The position numbers were made by a program, and so were the translations under genes. This document shows, one piece after another, positions 16,563-25,077 of a stretch of 64,000 nucleotides of DNA. Positions within the stretch are counted from its first letter, which is position 1. Each line of letters starts with the position of its first letter. The notes under the pieces are model-generated. The model saw only the letters and a program-made list of their open reading frames with translations, ran no database searches and was not told the origin of the DNA. Source of the stretch: Rhodoferax sp. (GTDB taxonomy: Bacteria; Pseudomonadota; Gammaproteobacteria; Burkholderiales; Burkholderiaceae_C); assembly GCA_013791765.1 (NCBI GenBank), contig VMTC01000074.1, positions 62,001 to 126,000 of the forward strand, read 5' to 3'.

Positions 16563-17090
16563 ATGGGTAAGGCACAGGCAGCACTAGAGGCCGCGAATGA
16601 GGCGTGGCGGCTGACGCAGGACGCACTGCGAAACGGCGCGGCGGACCGGGACGCCGCGGCGATATTGGGCGATGCGGACAAGGCACTGATAGCGTCACAG
16701 AACGCAGCGCTGACAGCGCTTACAGCGTCGCAGGTGACGGAACAGGCGGTACTGACAGCATCTCAGGCATCGCAGCAGTCGGCACAGGTGACGGCGCCGC
16801 AAGGACTGACAGCGCAACAGGCAACGGCGCAGTCAGCACTGAACGTGGCGCAGGAAACGGCGCGCGCGGCGGAAGCGGCGGCGCAGTCAGTGACCGATGC
16901 CGCGGCATTGGCTATGCAAATAGCCGGCCAGGCAGCAGCACAGGCGGTGGCCCAAGAAAAAGCACAGGCAGTAGCACTGGAAGCGGCGCAGACAGCCGAA
17001 GACGCGGCGCTGTTCGCGGCACAGGCGGTGGCACTGGCCGAGAAGGCGACAAACGCCAACGAAGAAGATCTGCTGCGCGTGGTCGGCTGA
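16563..17090 (+). CDS. Ala/Gln-rich repetitive protein of unknown function
   Basis: The frame encodes 175 residues beginning MGKAQAALEAANEAWRLTQD. The ATG at 16563 has an AAGGAAG site 6 bp upstream, which is why it is preferred over 16485. The protein is almost only Ala, Gln, Thr, Ser, Val, Leu and Glu with loose repeats such as LTASQ, TAQQATAQSA and AAQSVTDAAALA. It predicts one long, continuous amphipathic helix or coiled coil. There is no signal peptide or membrane helix. Ala codons are mainly GCG and GCA instead of the GCC common in the neighbours, so its origin or selection may differ. Phasin-like or granule-associated proteins have such composition, but no phasin motif is visible. It is convergent with a diguanylate cyclase. 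I do not recognise the family. Confidence 0.6.
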   Translation: MGKAQAALEAANEAWRLTQDALRNGAADRDAAAILGDADKALIASQNAALTALTASQVTEQAVLTASQASQQSAQVTAPQGLTAQQATAQSALNVAQETARAAEAAAQSVTDAAALAMQIAGQAAAQAVAQEKAQAVALEAAQTAEDAALFAAQAVALAEKATNANEEDLLRVVG

Positions 17091-17179
17091 GGTCGAAGGA
17101 AAACCTCACAAATTGCCGTCTGAGGATGGGCTTGAAATAGCCACTTGTTTTAAACCCATTCTGGGCCAGCGCACTAGGT

Positions 17180-18034
17180 TCAAACTTGCGAAGTGGCCGC
17201 GATATTTGCAAATGCGTAGCCGGACTTGCTCCGTTTGGCTTGGTACATCGCCGTATCGGCACTTTGGGTCAAGGCTTGTGCGGTGCTGCCATCTTTGGGG
17301 AAAATGGAGATGCCAATGCTTGGCGTGATGATGAGTTCGCCGACTCTGACTTTGCAAGGCACTTGAACCGCCTCGATGATCTTCTTCGCAATGACGCTGG
17401 CGTCATCTTCGTTGTTCATGTCCATGAGCAGGTACAAAAATTCGTCGCCACCATGGCGGCTGACCGTATCCTCGCCCCGTGTGTTTTCTTCAAGTCGAGC
17501 AGCAACGATGCGCAAGACCTCATCGCCTATGTCGTGTCCGTATAAATCATTGATGGCTTTGAAATTGTTCAGGTCCATGAACATCACGGCCAATGTCCAG
17601 CCATGTCGCGCTGCTTGCACCAACCCATGTTCCAGTCGATCATTGAACAGCGCCCGGTTCGGCAGGCCAGTCAAAGAGTCGTGCAGGGCAGCATGGAGGG
17701 TCTCTTCTTGCTGCTTCAAGACCGTCGCTAATTCACGTTCCAACAGGTGGCGTTCCTTGACTTCATCCTGCAGCGCTTGATTCACGTTGGCCAACTTCAC
17801 GGACGCTTCTTGCACCTTGGTTTCAACGGCCTCGCTTTGCTCAAGCGCCTCTTCTATCTTGGGCAAGTGCTCCTGAGTCGCCAACTCATGTTGAAAAACT
17901 TTGTTGACGCTCGCAAGTTCATCGGCGGATTCCTTGACGATCTCTTTGACGTGCTTACTCTCCTTGAGTACTTGGGTCAAAGATTTGACGGATTTGGCGC
18001 TTTTTTTCAATTTGACATTGCGATCGGTTTTCAT
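17180..18034 (-). CDS. Diguanylate cyclase (coiled coil plus GGDEF)
   Basis: The product is 284 residues. Residues 1-110 are charged and heptad-like (Lys/Glu-rich), predicting a long coiled coil for dimerisation. The catalytic domain spans about 115-280, with DSLTGLPNRALFNDRLEHGL, the metal-binding FMDLNNFKAINDLYGHDIGD and an intact GGDEF motif at 195-199. An RxxD inhibitory site (RGED, 186-189) lies exactly five residues before it, so product inhibition by c-di-GMP is expected. No sensor, receiver or membrane segment is visible; the input would come through the coiled coil or a partner. It makes c-di-GMP from two GTP in the cytoplasm. Confidence 0.93.
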   Translation of the reverse strand: MKTDRNVKLKKSAKSVKSLTQVLKESKHVKEIVKESADELASVNKVFQHELATQEHLPKIEEALEQSEAVETKVQEASVKLANVNQALQDEVKERHLLERELATVLKQQEETLHAALHDSLTGLPNRALFNDRLEHGLVQAARHGWTLAVMFMDLNNFKAINDLYGHDIGDEVLRIVAARLEENTRGEDTVSRHGGDEFLYLLMDMNNEDDASVIAKKIIEAVQVPCKVRVGELIITPSIGISIFPKDGSTAQALTQSADTAMYQAKRSKSGYAFANIAATSQV

Positions 18035-18294
18035 TGGTTGGAGTCCATTTCGAAGAAGATCTTTTCAATCAATTTCGTTAGCCACTGAAGAATGCTCGGG
18101 ATTGGAGGCGAAACCGTCCCAATTCATGCGCCGCGCAATCAGTCAGTCGCTCGGTGAACTGCCATATTGAGAGGTGTGCCCGTCTGCAGGTACTGTGGCC
18201 TCAGTTCGACCAAGCGTCTGTTCGGTAGCACACTAAATCACTGAATCCACCCGATTTGCAGGGCGGCGCCAAGGCCTGCGGTATGCTGCACCCC

Positions 18295-20025
18295 ATGCAA
18301 ACACAAAACTTTATTCCTGGCAAAGACGCCTCGCTCGAATCCACCATCAACAACCACCAGACCAAGCTGCAAGCGCTTGGTTTTCACATTGAGGAGCGCA
18401 GCTGGCTCAATCCGGTGGACGGCATCTGGTCCGTGCATATCCGCGATCGCGATTGCCCGCTCATGTTCACCAACGGCAAAGGCGCAACCCGGCTGGCTTG
18501 CCTGGCCAGCGCCCTGGGCGAATTTTTCGAGCGGCTTTCGACCAATTATTTCTGGACCCATTTCTACCTGGGCCCCGACGTGGCTGATCGGCCCTACGTG
18601 CATTACCCGCAAGAGCGCTGGTTTGCGCTGCCTGAGGACGGCAGTTGGCCGACCGAGCTGCTCAACCCCGATTTGCACCAGTTTTACAACCCGGAAGGCA
18701 CTATTGAGGCCAGCAGCCTGGTCGAGTTCAACTCCGGCAACTTTGATCGCGGTATTTGCGCCATTCCCTATGTGCGTCAGCGCGATGGGGCTGTGACCTA
18801 CTTCCCGGTCAACGTGATTGGCAATTTGTACGTCAGCAACGGCATGTCGGCCGGTAACACCCAGGCTGAGGCGCGCACGCAAGCCCTGTCGGAAATTTTT
18901 GAGCGCCACATCAAGGCCCGCATCATCAGCGAAGGCATTTGTCTGCCCGATGTGCCCGAAAACGTGCTGGCGCGTTACCCGCGCATTGCCGCTGGGATTG
19001 CGGCCCTGCGAGCCGCCGGATTCGGTATTTTGGTGAAAGACGCCTCGCTGGGCGGCCAGTACCCAGTGATGAACGTGACGCTGTTGCACCCCGAAGACCA
19101 AGGGTGCTTTGCCAGCTTTGGCGCGCATCCGCGCTTTGAAATTGCGCTGGAGCGGGCGCTGACGGAGTTGCTGCAGGGCCGCGCGCTCGATTCGCTGGCG
19201 GGCTTTCCGGCGCCGGGCTTTGACCTGGAGGAAGTCGCGAGCTCCACCAACATCGAAATTCATTTCGTCGATTCCAGCGGCGTCATTCACTGGAAGTTTT
19301 TGGGCGATGTGCCCGACTACGCGTTTGTGGACTGGAACTTCAGCAATACCACGGCCGAGGATTACGCCTGGGCGGTGGATCGCATTCACAAGGACAAGCG
19401 CGAAATCTACATAGCCGATTTCACCCACCTGGGCGTTTATGCCTGTCGCATTCTGGTGCCGGGCATGTCCGAAATTTACCCGGTCGATGACCTCGCGTTT
19501 GAAAACAACAGCGTGGCCAACAGCATCCGTGAAGCCATTTTGAATCTGTCGGATCTCGACGATGAAGAGTGCTCCGACCTGCTCGATACCTTGAACGAAT
19601 CGGCGCTGGCCGATCAGCGCCCTGTCGCCGGGGTGATTGGCCTGGCCGCCGATGCGGGCTCGTTCTGGAGCGACTTGCGCGTGGGCGAGCTCAAGACCCT
19701 GCTGGCCTTGGCCATTGGCGACGAAGCGGCCACGCTCGAGGGCTGTGACTGGATCAAGAACTTCGGCCAGATCAACCCGCAGCGTCGGGCGGTGTATGCA
19801 TGCATCGAGAGCATCATTAACCTGGCCGACATGGGCGATACCGGGCCGTATCTGGATGCCTTGCGCCAGCTGTACGGTGCCGGGGCCGTGGCGCAGGCGC
19901 ACGCGCTGATCATGCAGACCGACCGCTTCATGGGCCTGAGTGCGCCGGGCTTGGCGTTAGAGGGCTGTGAGATGCACCACAAGTTGTTGGCGGCCTATGA
20001 CAAGGTGCGAACGGCTCACGCTTGA
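18295..20025 (+). CDS. ycaO: YcaO, ATP-dependent ribosomal S12 methylthiotransferase accessory protein
   Basis: The product is 576 residues, close to the 586 of E. coli YcaO, and its N-terminus (QTQNFIPGKDASLESTINNH) aligns with the E. coli start, which fixes the start at 18295. The YcaO ATP-binding core includes FTNGKGATRLACLASALGEF and FERLSTNYFW, AEARTQALSEIFERHIKAR, and the later EIALERALTELLQGR. The C-terminal part with the helical repeats of the E. coli protein is also present. E. coli YcaO takes part in beta-methylthiolation of S12 with RimO. No precursor peptide, cyclodehydratase partner or RiPP exporter is nearby, so a RiPP role is unlikely. The next gene starts 11 bp downstream. Confidence 0.92.
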   Translation: MQTQNFIPGKDASLESTINNHQTKLQALGFHIEERSWLNPVDGIWSVHIRDRDCPLMFTNGKGATRLACLASALGEFFERLSTNYFWTHFYLGPDVADRPYVHYPQERWFALPEDGSWPTELLNPDLHQFYNPEGTIEASSLVEFNSGNFDRGICAIPYVRQRDGAVTYFPVNVIGNLYVSNGMSAGNTQAEARTQALSEIFERHIKARIISEGICLPDVPENVLARYPRIAAGIAALRAAGFGILVKDASLGGQYPVMNVTLLHPEDQGCFASFGAHPRFEIALERALTELLQGRALDSLAGFPAPGFDLEEVASSTNIEIHFVDSSGVIHWKFLGDVPDYAFVDWNFSNTTAEDYAWAVDRIHKDKREIYIADFTHLGVYACRILVPGMSEIYPVDDLAFENNSVANSIREAILNLSDLDDEECSDLLDTLNESALADQRPVAGVIGLAADAGSFWSDLRVGELKTLLALAIGDEAATLEGCDWIKNFGQINPQRRAVYACIESIINLADMGDTGPYLDALRQLYGAGAVAQAHALIMQTDRFMGLSAPGLALEGCEMHHKLLAAYDKVRTAHA

Positions 20026-20035
20026 CGTCAAAAGC

Positions 20036-20857
20036 ATGCGCCCGAACGCTGTTGATCAGGGTGGGTCTAGCGTGAATTTTCATCCCGACTGGCTGGTGCC
20101 CCAGTGGTCGGCGCCGACCCATGTGCATACGCTGTGCACCACGCGCGCGGGGGGCGAGTCGCTGGCGCCGTATGACGGGTTCAATCTGGGTGATCACGTC
20201 GGTGACGATGCGGGCGCGGTTGCGGCCAACCGGCGCCAACTGGCGCAGGCGATGGGTGCGCAGCCGGTGTTCTTGTCACAGGTTCACGGGGTGCAGGTTC
20301 AAGAGATATCCGAACACTCCCTGCAGGGCACACCGGCCGACGGCTGCATCACGCGCGAGCCCGGCGTGGCCTGCACCATCATGGTGGCTGATTGCCTGCC
20401 AGTGCTTTTGACCAATGCGCAGGGCACTCTGGTGGCGGCGGCGCATGCCGGTTGGCGCAGTTTGGCGGGGCAGGGCGGGCGTGGCATTCTTGAGCAAGTT
20501 ATAGAGCCTTTTAAGGCTATAGCCCTCGTAGATAACGCGCATGCAGCTACTGAAATAATAGCATGGCTGGGTCCTTGCATTGGGCCGAAAGAGTTCGAAG
20601 TCGGCGCTGAGGTACGGGCCGCGTTTGTGGCGCAGGACAGTCAAGCGCATACCTTGTTCCAAGCGCATGGCGACGGCAAATGGCTGGCGGACCTGGCGGG
20701 CTTGGCCCGGTTGCGCTTGCAGGCGCTGGGTGTGAGCCAGATTTACGGCAACGACAGTACACGCCCCTGGTGCACGGTCAGTAACCCCTCACGGTTTTTT
20801 TCGTACCGGCGCGACGGCGTCAGTGGCCGCATGGCCGCCTGCATCTGGTTGGACTGA
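20036..20857 (+). CDS. pgeF: YfiH/PgeF-type multicopper laccase-domain protein (purine nucleoside phosphorylase activity)
   Basis: The product is about 273 residues of the YfiH/DUF152 family, which cleaves purine nucleosides and also helps cell-wall precursor fidelity. The metal ligands are in SQVHGVQV, MVADCLPVLLTN and HAGWRSLAGQG, and GPCIGPKEFEVG follows. The ATG at 20036 is used; GTG at 20072 (VNFHPDWLVPQW) is equally possible because homologues begin near there. Residues about 154-175 are encoded by a reverse-oriented family-Q repeat (20495-20560), which lengthens the loop between the HAGWR motif and AWLGPCIG without breaking the frame. It follows ycaO by 10 bp. Both catalytic motifs flanking the insert are intact. 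Confidence 0.88.
   Translation: MRPNAVDQGGSSVNFHPDWLVPQWSAPTHVHTLCTTRAGGESLAPYDGFNLGDHVGDDAGAVAANRRQLAQAMGAQPVFLSQVHGVQVQEISEHSLQGTPADGCITREPGVACTIMVADCLPVLLTNAQGTLVAAAHAGWRSLAGQGGRGILEQVIEPFKAIALVDNAHAATEIIAWLGPCIGPKEFEVGAEVRAAFVAQDSQAHTLFQAHGDGKWLADLAGLARLRLQALGVSQIYGNDSTRPWCTVSNPSRFFSYRRDGVSGRMAACIWLD
20495..20560 (-). repeat. Family Q repeat, copy 3, inside the pgeF-like gene
   Basis: On the minus strand it reads TAGCTGCATGCGCGTTATCT, then ACGAGGGCTATAGCC, matching the other copies. It lies wholly within the coding frame, on the opposite strand to the gene, and is 66 bp long (22 codons), so the frame is kept. Confidence 0.75.
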
Positions 20858-21076
20858 GGCATCAAGCTTCGTCTGGGCCCACTCTGCGGCCTCTTTCGCC
20901 TTGATGGCGCGGCGCCGGGACGGAGCGCCCATCAAGTAGACGACCAAAGCCACCGGAGCGAGTCCATAAAGCGCGAATGTGATGATGGCGCCAAGCAAAG
21001 TGCCGTTGGGATGGTTGGCTTCAACCACCGCCATCATCAGCGCAACATAAAGCCAGGCCAGGGGAACGATGTACAT
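20789..21076 (-). CDS. Small two-helix membrane protein
   Basis: The product is 95 residues. Two hydrophobic helices (MYIVPLAWLYVALMMAVVEA and TLLGAIITFALYGLAPVALV) are joined by a short loop and followed by a basic segment (GAPSRRRAIKAKEAAEW) and a polar tail. This suggests an inner-membrane protein with a cytoplasmic tail. Its last 23 codons overlap the 3' end of the pgeF-like gene on the other strand. I recall similar small proteins beside yfiH in Burkholderiales but know no function. Confidence 0.7.
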   Translation of the reverse strand: MYIVPLAWLYVALMMAVVEANHPNGTLLGAIITFALYGLAPVALVVYLMGAPSRRRAIKAKEAAEWAQTKLDASVQPDAGGHAATDAVAPVRKKP

Positions 21077-21178
21077 AAATGAGTCAGTTACTATCAGTTT
21101 GGAGAATGTCAGGTTTTAGACGGTTCAGTCTAGGATACTAGAGTGGCTAAAAAAGGCGAACAACGTAGAGGACAACAC

Positions 21179-22903
21179 ATGACGCAGGAAATTCCTGAAA
21201 TTCTGGCCCAATCAGCCCAGCAATTTCAACAGACTTTGGGCGAGGGTTGGCGCAACGCCTTTCAGTCGTTCCAAAACATGGATTTGGGCCAGGCAGCCAA
21301 GGGCTTGCTGCCCCACAATGGCCCGGCGCCCAAGATCAGTTTTGCGCCCGAAAAATTGCAGGAACTGCAGCAGCAGTACCTGCAGGCGGCGACAAAGCTG
21401 TGGGGCCAAAGCCTGCACGGTACCACCGAACCCAAGGACCGACGTTTTGCCGACAAGGCCTGGGAAAGCAATCCGATGGCGGCCTTTTCTGCCGCCGCCT
21501 ACCTGCTCAACACCCGTACCCTCATGGGCCTGGCCGACGCCGTGCAGGCCGATGCCAAGACCCGCGCGCGCATCCGCTTCGCCGTGGAACAGTTGACAGC
21601 CGCAGCGGCGCCGAGCAACTTTTTAGCTTTCAATGCCGAGGCGCAGCAAAAGGCGATTGAGACCCAGGGCGAGAGCATTGCCAAAGGCGTGACCAACCTG
21701 ATTCACGACATGCGCCAGGGCCATGTGTCGATGACCGATGAAAGCATTTTTGAAGTCGGCAAAAACGTCGCCACCACCGAGGGCGCGGTGGTGTTCGAAA
21801 ACGACTTGTTCCAGTTGATCGAGTACAAGCCTTTGACCGACACGGTATATGAAAAGCCTTTCTTGCTGGTGCCACCGTGCATCAACAAGTTTTATATTCT
21901 GGACCTGCAACCCGACAACTCGCTCATTCGCTACGCTGCGGCGCAGGGCAATCGCACCTTCGTCGTGAGCTGGCGCAACCCGGACGCCTCGCTCGCGCAC
22001 AAGACCTGGGACGATTACATTGAAGACGCCGTGATCAAAGCCATCACGGTCACGCAAGACATCACCGGCGCCAAGAGTATCAATGCGCTGGGTTTTTGTG
22101 TTGGCGGCACCATGCTGGGCACGGCCCTGGCGGTGCTGGCCGCGCGCGGTCAAAAGCCAGTCGCGAGTGCCACCTTTTTGACCTCCTTGCTCGATTTCAC
22201 CGACACCGGCATTCTGGATGTCTTCATTGATGAGGCCTTTGTCAAGTACCGCGAGCAGGAGATGGGCCAGGGTGGCCTGATGAAGGGCAAAGACCTGTCC
22301 AGCACTTTCAGCTTCTTGCGCCCCAACGACCTGGTATGGAACTACGTGGTGGGCAACTACCTCAAGGGCGAAACCCCGCCGCCCTTTGACCTCTTGTACT
22401 GGAACAGTGATTCGACCAACCTGCCAGGTCCCTATTACGCCTGGTACCTGCGCAACACCTACCTGGAAAACAAGCTGGTCAAACCCGGTGCGGCCATCGT
22501 CTGTGGTGAAAAGGTTGACCTGCGCATGGTAGATATGCCGGTTTACATCTATGGCTCGCGTGAAGACCACATCGTGCCAATCGGTGGCGCCTACGCATCG
22601 ACCCAGGTACTGCCGGGCAAGAAGCGTTTTGTGATGGGCGCCTCTGGCCACATCGCGGGCGTGATCAATCCCCCGGCCAAAAACAAGCGCAGCCACTGGC
22701 TGCGCGAGGATGGCAAGTTCCCCAAAACCCATGCCGAATGGCTTGCAGACGCCACCGAGCAGTCGGGCAGTTGGTGGACGGACTGGTCCCAGTGGCTGGT
22801 CAGCCATGCGGGCAAGCAGATTCCCGCGCCCAAGACCTATGGCAAAGCCAAGTACAAGGCCATCGAAGCTGCACCGGGGCGCTACGTCAAGGCCAGGGCC
22901 TGA
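21179..22903 (+). CDS. phaC: Class I poly(3-hydroxyalkanoate) synthase
   Basis: The product is 574 residues, the usual length of class I PHA synthases that polymerise 3-hydroxybutyryl-CoA at the granule surface. The nucleophile Cys is about residue 307 in GFCVGGTML. The other triad members are Asp about 463 in SREDHIVP and His about 491 in ASGHIAGVINP. The N-terminal region (WRNAFQSFQNMDLGQ) and the strong Trp-rich stretches are as in the Cupriavidus enzyme. The start at 21179 has a GAGGAC site; an upstream frame at 21143 would add a basic tail. It is first in phaC-phaA-phaB, with a 47-bp gap before phaA. Confidence 0.97.
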   Translation: MTQEIPEILAQSAQQFQQTLGEGWRNAFQSFQNMDLGQAAKGLLPHNGPAPKISFAPEKLQELQQQYLQAATKLWGQSLHGTTEPKDRRFADKAWESNPMAAFSAAAYLLNTRTLMGLADAVQADAKTRARIRFAVEQLTAAAAPSNFLAFNAEAQQKAIETQGESIAKGVTNLIHDMRQGHVSMTDESIFEVGKNVATTEGAVVFENDLFQLIEYKPLTDTVYEKPFLLVPPCINKFYILDLQPDNSLIRYAAAQGNRTFVVSWRNPDASLAHKTWDDYIEDAVIKAITVTQDITGAKSINALGFCVGGTMLGTALAVLAARGQKPVASATFLTSLLDFTDTGILDVFIDEAFVKYREQEMGQGGLMKGKDLSSTFSFLRPNDLVWNYVVGNYLKGETPPPFDLLYWNSDSTNLPGPYYAWYLRNTYLENKLVKPGAAIVCGEKVDLRMVDMPVYIYGSREDHIVPIGGAYASTQVLPGKKRFVMGASGHIAGVINPPAKNKRSHWLREDGKFPKTHAEWLADATEQSGSWWTDWSQWLVSHAGKQIPAPKTYGKAKYKAIEAAPGRYVKARA

Positions 22904-22950
22904 TTTCCCCCGTCTTTAGCAAGCAATTTTTTACACTTCAGGAGATAGAT

Positions 22951-24129
22951 ATGGAAGACATCGTGATCGTTTCAGCCGCCCGTACCGCAGTGGGCAAATT
23001 TGGTGGCAGCCTGGCGAAGGTGCCTGCGCCCGAACTCGGCGCCGCCGTCATCAAGGCCCTTCTGGAGCGCACCGGTCTGGGAGTTGACCAGATCGGTGAA
23101 GTCATCATGGGCCAGGTGCTGACCGCAGGCTCGGGTCAAAACCCGGCACGCCAGTCGCTGATCAAGAGCGGCATTGCCAAGGAAACCCCGGCGCTCACCA
23201 TCAACGCCGTGTGCGGCTCGGGCCTGAAAGCGGTGATGCTGGCGGCGCAGTCCATAGCCTATGGCGACAGCGAGATCGTGATCGCTGGTGGCCAGGAAAA
23301 TATGAGCGCCTCGCCGCATGTACTGATGGGTTCGCGCGACGGCCAGCGCATGGGTGACTGGAAAATGATCGACTCCATGATCGTGGACGGTCTGTGGGAC
23401 GTGTACAACCAGTACCACATGGGCATTACCGCCGAGAACGTCAACAAGCACTACGCCATCACACGCGACATGCAGGATGCGCTCGCCCTGGCCAGCCAGA
23501 AAAAGGCCGCTGCCGCGCAAGACGCGGGCAAGTTCAAGGACGAGATCGTGCCTTTCAGCATCGCCCAGAAGAAGGGAGACCCGATCGTGTTTTCGGCCGA
23601 TGAATTCATCAACCGCAAGACCAACGCCGAGGTCTTGGCCGGGCTGCGCCCCGCTTTTGACAAGGCCGGCAGCGTGACGGCCGGCAATGCGTCCGGCATC
23701 AACGACGGCGCTGCTGCCGTGATGGTGATGACGGCCAAGAAAGCTGCAGCGCTGGGTCTCACGCCGATGGGTCGCATCGCCAGCTTTGCCACCAGTGGCT
23801 TGGATCCGGCCCTGATGGGCATGGGGCCGGTGTCGGCTTCGCGCAAAGCTTTGGCGCGCGCCGGCTGGAACGCCGCTGACCTCGACCTGCTCGAGATCAA
23901 CGAAGCCTTTGCGGCGCAGGCCTGTGCCGTCAACCAGGAAATGGCTTGGGACACATCCAAAATCAACGTCAACGGCGGTGCCATTGCCATTGGCCACCCG
24001 GTGGGTGCATCCGGCTGCCGCATTTTGGTCACTTTGCTGCATGAAATGCAGCGCCGTGATGCCAAGAAAGGCATTGCTTCTTTGTGCATCGGCGGCGGCA
24101 TGGGCGTGGCGCTGACGATCGAGCGTTAA
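22951..24129 (+). CDS. phaA: Acetyl-CoA acetyltransferase (beta-ketothiolase)
   Basis: The product is 392 residues, the standard length of biosynthetic thiolases that condense two acetyl-CoA to acetoacetyl-CoA. The acyl-accepting Cys88 is in NAVCGSGLKAV, the His is in GHPVGASGCR, and the second catalytic Cys379 is in LCIGGGMG. The start at 22951 has an AGGAGATAGAT leader and matches the family (EDIVIVSAARTAVGKFGGSL). It lies between phaC and phaB. A strong hairpin follows the stop. Confidence 0.97.
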   Translation: MEDIVIVSAARTAVGKFGGSLAKVPAPELGAAVIKALLERTGLGVDQIGEVIMGQVLTAGSGQNPARQSLIKSGIAKETPALTINAVCGSGLKAVMLAAQSIAYGDSEIVIAGGQENMSASPHVLMGSRDGQRMGDWKMIDSMIVDGLWDVYNQYHMGITAENVNKHYAITRDMQDALALASQKKAAAAQDAGKFKDEIVPFSIAQKKGDPIVFSADEFINRKTNAEVLAGLRPAFDKAGSVTAGNASGINDGAAAVMVMTAKKAAALGLTPMGRIASFATSGLDPALMGMGPVSASRKALARAGWNAADLDLLEINEAFAAQACAVNQEMAWDTSKINVNGGAIAIGHPVGASGCRILVTLLHEMQRRDAKKGIASLCIGGGMGVALTIER

Positions 24130-24135
24130 GGACCA

Positions 24136-24187
24136 GCGGGCAACACCAGCGCATGCCTCAATCGGCGCCCGCGTTGGTGTTTCCCGC
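24136..24187. promoter_or_regulatory. Hairpin between phaA and phaB
   Basis: Bases 24136-24152 (GCGGGCAACACCAGCGC) pair with 24171-24187 with two mismatches across an 18-nt loop. No T-run follows, so this is more likely an mRNA-stability or partial-termination element than a full terminator. It starts 6 bp after the phaA stop. Confidence 0.55.
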
Positions 24188-24264
24188 AATGCAATGTTCA
24201 CAATTGTTCGTTATAGTCATTTGCGTCACTAAAAATCAAATCGTTCAATTCAAGGAGAATAAAT

Positions 24265-25002
24265 ATGAGTCAAAAAGTAGCTTACGTGACCGGCGGCATG
24301 GGCGGCATCGGTACCGCCATTTGCCAGCGCCTGAACAAGGAAGGTTTCAAGGTCATCGCCGGCTGCGGCCCGACCCGCGACCATGTCAAATGGCTGGCTG
24401 AGCAACTCGCGCTGGGCTTCACGTTCCACGCATCGGTGGGCAACGTCGGCAATTGGGATTCCACCGTCGAGGCTTTTGCCAAGACCAAGGCTGAGCACGG
24501 TAGCATTGATTTGCTGGTGAACAACGCCGGCATCACGCGTGACCGCATGTTCATCAAGATGACAGTTGAAGAGTGGGACGCCGTGATCGAAACCAACCTG
24601 AACTCCATGTTCAATGTCACCAAGCAAGTGGTGGCTGACATGGTGGAAAAAGGCTGGGGCCGCATCATCAATATTTCTTCAGTCAATGGCGCTAAGGGCC
24701 AGGCCGGTCAGACCAACTACTCGGCGGCCAAGGCCGGCATGCACGGCTTCACCATGGCCTTGGCGCAAGAACTGGCCACCAAGGGCGTCACGGTCAACAC
24801 CGTGAGCCCGGGCTACATCGGCACCGACATGGTCAACGCGATTCGTCAGGACGTGCTTGACAAGATCATTGCCACCGTGCCGGTCAAGCGGCTGGGCCAT
24901 CCTGGCGAGATTGCTTCCATCATTGCGTGGATTGCCTCGGACGATGGTGGCTATTCCACCGGCGCCGATTTCTCGGTGAATGGCGGCCTGCACATGGGCT
25001 AA
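24265..25002 (+). CDS. phaB: Acetoacetyl-CoA reductase (NADPH)
   Basis: The product is 245 residues of the short-chain dehydrogenase family. It reduces acetoacetyl-CoA to (R)-3-hydroxybutyryl-CoA, the monomer for PhaC. The cofactor loop TGGMGGIGTAIC is at the N-terminus, NNAG at about residue 88, and the catalytic Ser in NISSVNG with Tyr152 and Lys156 in NYSAAKAG. The C-terminal VNGGLHMG ending matches PhaB of Cupriavidus. An AAGGAG site lies 8 bp upstream. A perfect terminator follows, marking the end of the phaCAB operon. Confidence 0.96.
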   Translation: MSQKVAYVTGGMGGIGTAICQRLNKEGFKVIAGCGPTRDHVKWLAEQLALGFTFHASVGNVGNWDSTVEAFAKTKAEHGSIDLLVNNAGITRDRMFIKMTVEEWDAVIETNLNSMFNVTKQVVADMVEKGWGRIINISSVNGAKGQAGQTNYSAAKAGMHGFTMALAQELATKGVTVNTVSPGYIGTDMVNAIRQDVLDKIIATVPVKRLGHPGEIASIIAWIASDDGGYSTGADFSVNGGLHMG

Positions 25003-25030
25003 GGCAGCCCGACTTAGCTTGCTGCACCTT

Positions 25031-25064
25031 CACCCCAAGCGCAGTGCTGCGCTTGGGGTGTTTT
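25031..25064 (+). terminator. Intrinsic terminator after phaB
   Basis: A perfect 13-bp stem (CACCCCAAGCGCA with TGCGCTTGGGGTG) with a 4-nt loop is followed by TTTT. On the other strand it lies 14 bp after the nasA stop and could also end that operon, though without a T-run there. Confidence 0.93.
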
Positions 25065-25077
25065 CAGTTCCGGGGCC

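Noticed and set aside
16563-17090. Repetitive DNA considered as a tandem repeat array or CRISPR
   Set aside because: The repeats are degenerate at protein level (short Ala/Gln units) with no constant DNA repeat and no spacers of fixed length.
18238-19902. A 554-residue open frame on the minus strand opposite ycaO
   Set aside because: It is the antisense shadow of a GC-rich gene. It is His/Arg/Gly-rich, has no motifs and no ribosome site, while the plus strand encodes clear YcaO.
18295-20025. YcaO as part of a RiPP (azoline peptide) gene cluster
   Set aside because: The protein is full-length E. coli-type YcaO, and there is no precursor peptide, E1-like partner, dehydrogenase or exporter nearby.
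21623-24201. Long minus-strand frames opposite phaC and phaA
   Set aside because: Codon shadows of well-supported genes without motifs or ribosome sites.
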